Positions 1-9,600 of a stretch of 64,000 nt of DNA are shown in pieces. The first letter of the stretch is position 1. Each line of letters starts with the position of its first letter. The translations under genes were made by a program, and so were the position numbers. The notes below the pieces were generated by a model. That model searched no databases. It was not told where the DNA came from and was given only the letters and a program-made list of their open reading frames with translations. Source of the stretch: Allolobophora icterica (Eukaryota; Annelida; Clitellata; Crassiclitellata; Lumbricidae); NCBI GenBank assembly GCA_963556255.1, contig OY744604.1:96935261-96999260 (forward strand). Direction: 5' to 3'.

Positions 1-232
1 ATTCGAGTGTGTTCGCTGTAGTAGTGTGGCTGACTAGTTGAGTTGTAATCGAATTGAGTTCTGTCTGTTTGTTTCTTATTAAACTAAAAGATATTAAACT
101 GTGTTGCTGATTAATTCAGGTATTACTTATACGTAGAATTAGTGTTCAAAAGGTGAACGTTAAATAGGCGTTAAGTATAAAGAGAACAAGGATTTAGCAA
201 GAAGGATTGTCAACGGAAGGATTGGGTTGACA
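1..232 (+). repeat. 5' LTR (3' part) of Gmr1-like retrotransposon, cut by window edge
   Basis: These 232 bases recur at 6465-6696 with no difference that I can see by eye. The right-hand copy is a full LTR of 484 bp, so about 252 bp of this LTR lie left of the window. It ends in CA at 231-232, followed by a short sequence (TTATTGGTGGCAG) that may hold the primer-binding site. Identity of the two LTRs points to a recent insertion. Confidence 0.92.
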
Positions 233-643
233 TTATTGGTGGCAGTGACGGTGTGGATAAGAACTCACGGTGGATAAAAACTCACGGTGGAACAGCGTCG
301 GTGTGGATAAATACTCACGGTGGAATAAATACTCACGGTGGATATAAACTCACGGTGGATTAAAATTCACGTTATCACCTCCTTCGGCGGATAGAAGAAT
401 CTACGACGGTGATAGAAGAATTTACAACGGTGATAGAAGAATCTACGACGGTGTTAGAAGAATCTACGCGTTGTTGCTGTGTGACGAGTTTACGATATCA
501 ACGACGGTGGAACACGAGAAACGGTATAAAAATTTCGTTGTTTTTCACGAACAAATACAAAAGAAATCCCGTTTGTTTATCGATTCACACACCAAGAAAA
601 ACCGTGACTTCTTTTAAAAGAGAAATCACCAAAGTAAACAAGT
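233..643 (+). repeat. Untranslated leader of the Gmr1-like element, with two minisatellites
   Basis: The leader between LTR and gag start carries about six imperfect copies of a unit of roughly 18-20 bp ending in CTCACGGTG (252-372), then four copies of a 21-bp unit of the type GATAGAAGAATCTACGACGG (389-475). The repeats are direct and sit just before the coding frame. Their role is unknown; packaging or translation signals are possible. No convincing upstream coding frame was found. Confidence 0.7.
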
Positions 644-3600
644 ATGATGGAGAAACTAAGTGCTGAAAGACAAGCAGATATTAAGAAGATGTCTACGGAA
701 AGGCTGAAACAGCGTTTGTTGAAAGCCGGTTTTAAAGAAGAACAATTAGAAGGTATGTCACGTGGTGACATGATACAGGAACTCGCTGAAGTGTGGGTGA
801 AAGAAGAAGTCGAAGAAGAAGGTGCCGTTGGCGGTGCCGTAGAAAAGGCTATTGAAAAACCTCCTGCGCCTATGTCTATGGAGATGTTGATGCAGTGGAT
901 GATGATGAAAGAAGATAGAGAGGAGAAACGGAGACAAGAAGAGAAAGATAGGGAGGAGAAACGGAGACAAGAAGAGAAAGAAAGAGAGGAGAAACGGAGA
1001 CAAGAAGAGAAAGAACTGAGACAAGAAGAGAAAGAAAGAGAAGATAGACGAAGACAAGAAGAGAAAGAGTTGAGACAAGAAGCAGAACGTGTAAGACAAG
1101 ACGAATTGCGCTTGCAGAGAGAGAAAGAAGAGAAAGCGGAACTTGCAAGGCAAGAGGAATTGCGTCTGCAAAGAGAGAGAGAAGATAAAGCAGAACAAGT
1201 GCGTAAGGCAGAACTTGAATTGCAAAAGAATCAGTTTGAGATTCAGTTAGAACAGTTGAAAAGAGATAGGGAAGATGCTGAAAGAAGAAGATTGGAGCAG
1301 ATGATTGAATTTGAAAAAGCTAGAAAAAGTGATGAAGAGGTACGTCAGCAACAGATTGAAGCAAAGAGAATGCGTGAAGAAGAAAAAGAAAAAGCGCGAA
1401 CGTTAGAGTTGGAACGTGCAGAACAGATCAGACAGGAAGAACTCAAATTTCAGAAAGAAAGTTTGGAAAAGGCAGAGGCAGAAAGACAGGAACGTCTGAA
1501 ACTGGAGAAATCAAAATTGACATTGAAAGAAACGCAAATGAGAGAAGAACGGGAAGCAGAAAGAAGGAAACAGCAAGAAAGTGAAACTTTGGTGTCAAAA
1601 ATTAAGAAAATAGGTGATGCAATGAAACATGTATTGCCTCATATGCCAACTGATATGATGGAGGTGCCATTATATTTTGAAACAGTCGAGAACGCATTTC
1701 GCAGTTTTGCTGTGGAAAAGCCGTTTTGGGTGAAATTATTACTACCATTGATGACGCCGAAAGCTCGAACCGTTCTGAATAGATTGTCATACGATGATCT
1801 AGACAATTATGATAGAGTCAAGCAGCACTTATTAAAAGAATTTAAATTGACTTCGAGAGAATACAGAGCCAGATTTGTGGATGCTAAGAAGACAACAGAA
1901 GAGACTTATACGATGTTTACGGCAAGACTGAAGAACTTGCTAAACTATTACGTGAGAAGTCGAAACGTGAACAGAGAGTATGATACGCTCTTTGATTTGC
2001 TGGTAGCGGATAAGCTAAAAGAATGTTTACCGCCAGGTCCACTACAGTTTGTATTGTCGAAGGAAGGAACTGACTGTCTCCAAGCTAGTGCAGTGGCAGA
2101 CTTAGCAGACATTCATGTAAACAATCGAATTGGGTTTGCATTTCCAAATATAAACAGTTATCCTTCTCAACGTTCCGTAAACCAAAGCCAGAGTGGAAAA
2201 TGGAAAAGTAATCCAGGAACAGGGAATCAGTTTATTGGTAAAGAAGTCAAGGCTAGTGTCCCTGTACCCAATGAGACCAGAGAAGTGACGTTTGGTCGTC
2301 AGGGATTTAACAAATCGTCAGCGCCGTTTGCCAAGAGGGAAGGCAACACATCGTTTACGCAGTATAAGAGAAATGAAGGAAATGAACAACGAGGCATGGT
2401 TGTGAAGCGTTGTCACAACTGTGGTTCAGACAAACATTTGGTTAAATTTTGTCCAGTTCCAGTGGCAGCAACTAGTTCTAGCAGAAATCAAGAACACACA
2501 AGGGTGAATTTGATTCAAGTGGTTAGTGATACAGATAATCAAACCGCGAGTCAAGAAAACCAAGAGACTGAAGTAAAGTCAGTAATGAAATGTGGTATTC
2601 AAAAAGAAATTCTATTGGATGCTGAAATTCAGAGAGAAGTCATAGGAAAAGATGACAGTCGAATATTGAAGAAATCGTTCTTGCAATATGTCGAGGTTGA
2701 AATTCGTGCAGTAGACGGTAAAGAGCCAGTGAAAGTCAAAGCACTGAGCGACTCGGGTGCAGAGATTCCGGTGATTAGTGAAGAATTACTGGAAGGCATG
2801 AAGGTGGAACAAATTGGAAAAGTGAATTTGCAATGTGTGGCAGGAGATGCCATTCCTGCGAAGTTAGTGAAAGTGGATGTTAGACTGTGTGATAGTGACG
2901 TGGAAGAAGAGGGATTTCCGCGTAAAATCCAGTGTTCACTTACACCTTATGTCACCTTGATGTGTGCTAGTATTGCAAAGATGGGCAGTACAGAAAGATT
3001 CTTGTTGCATCCAGAGATAATTGCCGAATTAAAAGCCGTACCACAGATGAAAGTTAAAACGATACAAGGAGATGTGAGTGTACGAGCAAATGTAATGACG
3101 AGAGCGCAGAGTCGGAAACAGGAAATGGTAGATGTTGATGAGAAGAGTGAAACTGAAAGTTCAAGTGATGAGGAAAACGAAAGTAATGAGCAACGAAGCC
3201 TATCGCGAGATGGTATAATAGCAGAGATGAATGAGCAAGAGATGGCTGCATGCGAGAATGGCACATTAAATGAAACTGAAGAAGACAATGAATGTGATGT
3301 GGGGATAGGAGACTTGTATAGAGATGAAGAAATGGACGAAGAACAAAAGGTGCAGATTGCTGATTCGAAGAAGTTCGAAGAGCAACAGAGAAAGGATGAA
3401 TCGTTGAAGCCGTGGTGGAAGTTAGCACAAGAGAAAGAATCTGAATTCTGTGTGATCAACGGTTTATTGCATAAGAAATATCAGATATTAGACCAGACGA
3501 TATATCAACTAGTGTTACCAAAAGAGAGACGAATTAAAGTGATGGAGTTGGCGCATGAATCGGTATTTGGAGGACATCTAGGAGAAGAGAAAACAAGAGA

Positions 3601-6097
3601 ACGAATAAAGTTGTCTTTTGTATGGCCAAAGATGAGAAGAGACATTGTGAAATTTTGTAAGTCTTGCGAGAAGTGTCAACTAAAGGCAAGGAGTTTGGTG
3701 ATGGATAGAGTGCCTATCACTCCTGTCTCAAGAGAAGAGGTCGCCTTCAGGAGAATGACGATGGACCTCGTTGGCCCGATCGATCCAGTATCTGCTGCAG
3801 GTCACAAGTATTGTTTATGCATTGTGGACTCGTGCACCAGATGGCCTACAATCTTCTTATTGAAATCGATGACAGCGAAGGCTGTGTGTGAAGCGTTGAC
3901 GGAACTGTTCATGAACGTTGGTGTGCCGTCCGTGATTACAAGTGACCAAGGAACGAACTTCACAGCCAGTTTGACAAGAGAATTTCTCGATTTAATGGGC
4001 TGTAGTCCACGATTCGACACACCAGGACACCCAGAGGCTGCTGGATTAGTAGAAAGATGGAATCAGACATTTAAAAAGATGATCCATCATGTGATAATAG
4101 ACAACCCGAGGAAATGGCACAAGATAATTCCTTTCACAGTGTGGGCATTACGAGAAGTGCCGAATGCAACTACTGGAGTATCACCATATATGCTTGTCTA
4201 TGGGAAAATTCCGAGAGGACCATTGGCAATATTAAAAGAGAGTTGGACTAGAGAAATAAACTTACCACCTCATGTTGGAGTTAAACCAGAAAAGTATTTG
4301 AAAGAACTCAAAGAAAATATGGAGAAAGCATTATTGTTTGCAGAATCCTACTCTCGAGAAAAGCAATTACAATACACGAATCAGTATAACAAGAGAGCAA
4401 AGCACAAAGAATTTGAAGCTGGTGAGAAAGTCATAGTTTTGTATCCAACGTCAACGAACAAACTTATTTCTCGATGGCATGGTCCATGTACGATCATACA
4501 TCGAAGATCAAAGTACTCTTATTTAGTCGATATGGGAGAAAATGGTCGAAAAATAATTCACGCCAACAAGATCAGAAAATATGTTACTCGAGCATTAAGT
4601 TGTGGTCTAATCGTTGAAGAAGATGAAGATTTTGGTTCAGTGGTTGAATTACCAATGAGGAATGAGGTTCAAGATGACAAGAATTCACTTAACCTCGATC
4701 CTGAACAAATTAGCCATTTGACAGTAACTCAGCAAGAACAGTTGTTGAAAGTTTTGAACAAATACTGTGACAGATTTTCAGAAAAACCCGGATTATGTAC
4801 ATTGGTTGAACATGAAATTGAACTAAAACCAGGATTTCGTGAAAAGGAATTTGCAGCATACCGAATTCCTTTGATTTATCGAGCAGAAGTGGAACGTCAG
4901 ATCAAAGAAATGTTAAAAACAAACATTATCAAACCATCATCGAGCAGAATGGCAAGCCCTTTGGTTATTGTTAAAAAGAAAGACGGATCTTTGAGACTTG
5001 CCTGTGACTACAGATACATTAACTCATTCACAGTGGATTGTAAATATCCTATGCCGATTGTCAGAGACGTTTTGAACAAAGTTGGAAAGTCTAATGTGAT
5101 TTCCATTTTGGACTGTCGAAGTGCTTATTGGACTTGTCCTGTAAAACAATCTGATCAATGGAAGACAGCTTTTGTAACACATAATGGACTGTATGAATTT
5201 ACTCATGTTCCTTTTGGAATGATAAATTCAGGACGAACTTTTGTTAAGGCGATAAATTTAGTTTTACAGCCTATAAGTGACTTTGCAGAACCGTATGTTG
5301 ATGACATTGCTGTGCATTCTGACAGTTGGAAAGTTCACTTGCAGCATCTAGATGCATTTTTGATGCAAATGAGATTGCATAACGTTACTTTGAATTTGAA
5401 AAAATGCATATTTGGTAAGAGTGAGGTAAGGTTTATCGGTCATGTGGTTGGGTCTGGTAAGATAAAGATGAATCCAGACAGAATTGAAAGTTTGACTAAT
5501 TTGAAGATCCCAGAAACTAAGAAGCAAGTTAAGCAACTGCTTGGATTTTTTAATTATTACAGACAGTTTATTAAGGACTTTGCACAGATTGCGAAACCTT
5601 TATCTGATTTAACTAGTAAACGTGTTTCTGATAAGATTGATTGGACTGTTGAACATCAGCAAGCATTTGATTTACTTAAAGAGGCTGTGCGATCCAAAGT
5701 AGTATTATATGTTTTTGAAGTGGGAAAACCATTCAATTTGTACTGCGATAGTAGTGACTTTGCAGTTGGGGCTGTTTTAACACAGATGGACGACAAGGGA
5801 ATAGAACGCCCTGTGTCATTTATCAGTCAGAAATTAACTGATACCCAGAAGAGATGGGCTACTGTGGAAAAGGAGGCCTATGCTATTGTTTGGGCTCTAA
5901 ACAAGTTAAAAGAAATTATAATTGGATCAAAAATTTTCATTTTTACTGATCACAATCCTCTTACATATTTGACTGAGTCAATGTCTAAGTCTGCTAAACT
6001 TGTGCGTTGGGCGTTAGCCTTACAAACTTTTGATGTTGAGGTGAAGTACAAGAAGGGCAGATTGAATATTATTGCTGATTGTTTGTCAAGGTTATAA
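644..6097 (+). CDS. Gag-Pol polyprotein of Gmr1-like Ty3/gypsy retrotransposon, intact, 1817 aa
   Basis: This is a single uninterrupted frame. In order it shows a Gag with a long charged coiled coil (about residues 85-310, with reiterated EEKRRQEEK units), a CCHC zinc knuckle (C590-x2-C-x4-H-x4-C), an aspartic protease (DSGA at 703-706), an integrase, and then reverse transcriptase and RNase H. The integrase has an HHCC finger (H971, H978, C1008, C1011) and a DD35E core (D1041, D1101, E1137). The RT has YVDD at 1551-1554 and RNase H has an Asp near 1702. Integrase before RT is the Ty1/copia order, but the RT resembles Ty3/gypsy, which fits the Gmr1 lineage. The start is the first of two adjacent ATGs. 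No stop or frameshift is seen, so the copy may be competent or recently so. Confidence 0.93.
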   Translation: MMEKLSAERQADIKKMSTERLKQRLLKAGFKEEQLEGMSRGDMIQELAEVWVKEEVEEEGAVGGAVEKAIEKPPAPMSMEMLMQWMMMKEDREEKRRQEEKDREEKRRQEEKEREEKRRQEEKELRQEEKEREDRRRQEEKELRQEAERVRQDELRLQREKEEKAELARQEELRLQREREDKAEQVRKAELELQKNQFEIQLEQLKRDREDAERRRLEQMIEFEKARKSDEEVRQQQIEAKRMREEEKEKARTLELERAEQIRQEELKFQKESLEKAEAERQERLKLEKSKLTLKETQMREEREAERRKQQESETLVSKIKKIGDAMKHVLPHMPTDMMEVPLYFETVENAFRSFAVEKPFWVKLLLPLMTPKARTVLNRLSYDDLDNYDRVKQHLLKEFKLTSREYRARFVDAKKTTEETYTMFTARLKNLLNYYVRSRNVNREYDTLFDLLVADKLKECLPPGPLQFVLSKEGTDCLQASAVADLADIHVNNRIGFAFPNINSYPSQRSVNQSQSGKWKSNPGTGNQFIGKEVKASVPVPNETREVTFGRQGFNKSSAPFAKREGNTSFTQYKRNEGNEQRGMVVKRCHNCGSDKHLVKFCPVPVAATSSSRNQEHTRVNLIQVVSDTDNQTASQENQETEVKSVMKCGIQKEILLDAEIQREVIGKDDSRILKKSFLQYVEVEIRAVDGKEPVKVKALSDSGAEIPVISEELLEGMKVEQIGKVNLQCVAGDAIPAKLVKVDVRLCDSDVEEEGFPRKIQCSLTPYVTLMCASIAKMGSTERFLLHPEIIAELKAVPQMKVKTIQGDVSVRANVMTRAQSRKQEMVDVDEKSETESSSDEENESNEQRSLSRDGIIAEMNEQEMAACENGTLNETEEDNECDVGIGDLYRDEEMDEEQKVQIADSKKFEEQQRKDESLKPWWKLAQEKESEFCVINGLLHKKYQILDQTIYQLVLPKERRIKVMELAHESVFGGHLGEEKTRERIKLSFVWPKMRRDIVKFCKSCEKCQLKARSLVMDRVPITPVSREEVAFRRMTMDLVGPIDPVSAAGHKYCLCIVDSCTRWPTIFLLKSMTAKAVCEALTELFMNVGVPSVITSDQGTNFTASLTREFLDLMGCSPRFDTPGHPEAAGLVERWNQTFKKMIHHVIIDNPRKWHKIIPFTVWALREVPNATTGVSPYMLVYGKIPRGPLAILKESWTREINLPPHVGVKPEKYLKELKENMEKALLFAESYSREKQLQYTNQYNKRAKHKEFEAGEKVIVLYPTSTNKLISRWHGPCTIIHRRSKYSYLVDMGENGRKIIHANKIRKYVTRALSCGLIVEEDEDFGSVVELPMRNEVQDDKNSLNLDPEQISHLTVTQQEQLLKVLNKYCDRFSEKPGLCTLVEHEIELKPGFREKEFAAYRIPLIYRAEVERQIKEMLKTNIIKPSSSRMASPLVIVKKKDGSLRLACDYRYINSFTVDCKYPMPIVRDVLNKVGKSNVISILDCRSAYWTCPVKQSDQWKTAFVTHNGLYEFTHVPFGMINSGRTFVKAINLVLQPISDFAEPYVDDIAVHSDSWKVHLQHLDAFLMQMRLHNVTLNLKKCIFGKSEVRFIGHVVGSGKIKMNPDRIESLTNLKIPETKKQVKQLLGFFNYYRQFIKDFAQIAKPLSDLTSKRVSDKIDWTVEHQQAFDLLKEAVRSKVVLYVFEVGKPFNLYCDSSDFAVGAVLTQMDDKGIERPVSFISQKLTDTQKRWATVEKEAYAIVWALNKLKEIIIGSKIFIFTDHNPLTYLTESMSKSAKLVRWALALQTFDVEVKYKKGRLNIIADCLSRL

Positions 6098-6212
6098 GTA
6101 ATCGTAAGACTGTTTATTGATTAGCTAGATGTATATTTGTTTCATGTATTTTGGTAATTTCGCAATTTCTTTAAATTTAATTTGCTCAATTCCAGAAAAA
6201 GGAAGGAGGTAA

Positions 6213-6696
6213 TGTGAACTGAGTTTCGTGTACAGTCTTGCAGTGCGAGATATTAGCGTATATATTTAGTGCGCTTACTTTAGTTTCACGTGTATATGTA
6301 TATATGATAAATGCATAACGTTTAATTGTACTGTCTTAGTGACACGCGCGGCCGGCCGATATCGGCAGCGGCGCGCTATATGTATATTATAAGATTTCGC
6401 TTATGCGCACAGAAGACAGGTGTGTCAAGCGGCGCGAAGAATTATGCTGACTGGAGAAGTTTGAATTCGAGTGTGTTCGCTGTAGTAGTGTGGCTGACTA
6501 GTTGAGTTGTAATCGAATTGAGTTCTGTCTGTTTGTTTCTTATTAAACTAAAAGATATTAAACTGTGTTGCTGATTAATTCAGGTATTACTTATACGTAG
6601 AATTAGTGTTCAAAAGGTGAACGTTAAATAGGCGTTAAGTATAAAGAGAACAAGGATTTAGCAAGAAGGATTGTCAACGGAAGGATTGGGTTGACA
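6213..6696 (+). repeat. 3' LTR of the Gmr1-like element
   Basis: The LTR begins TGTGAACTGAG right after a purine-rich tract (AGAAAAAGGAAGGAGG, about 6194-6209) and ends GGGTTGACA, giving TG...CA ends and a length of 484 bp. Its last 232 bp match positions 1-232. The next base onward belongs to the gag frame of another Ty3/gypsy element, so this is the right border of a nested insertion. Confidence 0.92.
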
Positions 6697-9600
6697 GCAG
6701 CCTTTCTAGCAAAGTTCGAAGTTTGTGCACGGTGCAACCGGTGGAGTGATCAGGAAAAAGCAGACCAGTTAATGTGTGCCCTAACGGGTCCCGCTTCGCA
6801 GCTGTTGTGGGACATGGGTGCACAGAGGGACGTGTCTTGGCGAGAACTTGTTGAGCGGCTTAAGGCCCGGTACGGGTCTGATGACCAAACTAGCCTATAT
6901 CGGATGAAACTTCGCACTTACCGGCAGGCTCACGGAGAAACGCTGAGTAGTGTAGTGCAGGAAGTACGGAGGCTAATGGCTTTGGCATACCCAGGACCAA
7001 CAAGTGATATCGTCGAGACGGTCGCTTGTGACGCTTTCATTGATGCACTGGCAAACCAAGATTTGGGGCAGAAGGTGCGCGAGCGAGAACCAGTTAACCT
7101 CGAAGCGGCGTATAAACATGCGGTGAGGTTGGATGCCTATGGTCGATCTTCGACACAAGGTGGTGATTTAGACCGGAGACACGCGAGAGTTAAAGTTACC
7201 ATGGAAGACCGAAAAGACTCGAGCACTGAGGGGCAACAGTCTCGTCGTCTAGAAGATCTCGAGCGAAAGATTAAAAATCTTTCAAGAGAACTTGATCGAG
7301 TGACAATAAATCAGAATTTGGGCATCGTTCCGAGAAAACCTCATGAAAGGGAGAACAGTTCTGATCTAGCGGTGGGAGATCAGAGGACAACCGAACCGAA
7401 TGTGGGGTGGCGACGGATTTATCCGCCCACACGGTTGCGTAACCCGGATATCGAATGCTACTTGTGCAAACGAAAAGGACACATGAAGCGATTTTGTCCT
7501 CAGAGAAACGGTGAGACGAATGGTGCAACCGGTACCAGTGAACCTACAAAGGCTGAACCGATACAAGAGGAAACCCAAAACCGACTGGTCAAAGGCAGTA
7601 GGGTGGCCTACGTGGTTGCGAGACTGGCAGGAAAACGTATACACTGTATACTTGATTCTGGAAGTGAAATGTCACTTGTGCCACGACGTTTCGTGCTAGA
7701 CGCTGTGCTAGTACCGTCAGAACAGCGACTCCTAGCCGCTAATGGAAGTCAGATTAAGGTGGATGGTGAAACTAACCTTAAGATTCGGATCGGAAAGCAG
7801 GTGTACCCTGTACCCTGTCTAGTTACAGACCAAGTGACAGAAGTGATCTTGGGGTTATCTTGGCTGGAAGCCAATCAGGCAAGATGGGACTTCGCAAGTC
7901 GATGCGTTTTCCTTGGGAGCGAGAAGATCCCTCTGAAAGAGGTCGTTACCGAGTCCATGTGCCGGAGGGTTATTGTGCAAGAGGACATAATAGTTCCTCC
8001 AAGGAGCGAAGTTGACGTTCCAGCTTGGGTAGTATACCCGCATTTCCAAAAAGATAACGAAGATTGGACGACCATTCCAATGGAATTATCAAAAGATTTG
8101 ATAATCGGACGTACGTTGGTGACAGGAAGAGACACGGAAGTGTGGATCAGGATGTTGAACGTTGGAGACAGAGATTCGCTAGTCAAGAAACGGACTGAAT
8201 GTCCGCTGGAGCGAGTGAACGTAGTCGATGTGACAGTTAATCGAGCCAGAACGGAATCGTATGATGAGCCTTACCGAAGCGAAAATCCGGAGAAGCCTAT
8301 GGGCCCAGGTTATCCGGAGGAACGCCGAGGAAAGCAGCAAAGTACGATTGACCGGTTTGGATCGAAGATTAGTACAACGGCCAGTGTGGCGGAGCAGACG
8401 CTCAACCCACTTGCCGAACAGACCCTAAAACGACTATGGGAAGAAGTGCCAGCAGACATTTCGGAAGAAGAGCGAATCAGGTTACGAAAACTTGTGCTAA
8501 CGTACAGCGCAACGTTTTCCCTTAACGAAAGTGATAACGGATTCACTTCGGTGATCCAACACGAGATCGATACGGGACAGGAGAAACCAGTTCGGCAACC
8601 TTTGAGACGTCAACCGCTTTCCATGTTACCGGAAGTTGATCGTCAGGTAGAAGACATGTTGAGACAAGGGATCATTGAACCTTCGATATCGGAATGGGCA
8701 TCCAATGTCGTAATGGTTAAGAAAAAGGATGGCAGTATGCGTTTCTGTATCGATTACAGGCAACTGAACCTGAAGACACGGAAAGATGCTCATCCGTTAC
8801 CCCTTATCCGCGAGAGTTTAGATACCCTGGGTGGCGCCAGATGGTACAGTACGTTCGATTTGAGAGCAGGTTATCACCAGATGGCATTGCACCCAAGAGA
8901 CAAACACAAGACCGGGTTCGTTACGAGAAGGGGCAGCTTCCAATTCAAAGTGTTACCTTTCGGATTGTGCAATAGTCCGGCCTCGTTTTGTCGACTAATG
9001 AACTTAGTCTTGACAGGGCTAAACTATGACATCTGTCTGGTTTACTTGGATGACATAATTGTGTTCTCGAGGGACGTAGAGACGCACATGCAACGTCTAG
9101 AGATGATTTTCAGGAGATTACAAGAGTATAATCTCAAGCTGAAACCATCCAAATGTTACCTGTTACAACAGAGAGTATTGTTTCTTGGTCACGTTTTGAG
9201 TGAAGAAGGGGTCGCGACGGATCCGAGCAAGATCAAGGCCGTAGAAGAATGGTCTGCTCCTCGGAACTTGAGGCAAGTCAGATCCTTCGTTGGTCTTTGC
9301 TCCTATTACCGACGTTTCATACATGATTTCGCGGTGGTAGCTCAACCACTTCATTTCCTGACCAGGAAAAATGTACCGTTCCATTGGACTGACGAATGTC
9401 AGGGAGCTTTCGAAGAACTTAAACGAAAGTTGGTTTCCGCACCTATACTTGGGTTACCGAACGACGAGGGCCAGTACATCCTAGATACGGATGCCTCGGC
9501 ATACGCCATTGGAGCGGTGTTATCGCAAGTACAAGAAGGACAAGAGACAGTGATTTGTTACGCGAGTCGGCTCTTGTCGACGGCGGAACGGAACTATAAC

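Noticed and set aside
252..372. CRISPR-like regular repeats
   Set aside because: Units are short, contiguous and imperfect, without unique spacers, and lie in a retroelement leader.
758..1225. Minus-strand ORF of 155 codons rich in Phe and Leu
   Set aside because: It is antisense to the Lys/Glu-rich coiled coil of Gag and only looks like a membrane protein.
3054..3459. Minus-strand ORFs of 124 and 170 codons
   Set aside because: They are antisense shadows of the Gmr1-like Gag-Pol frame.
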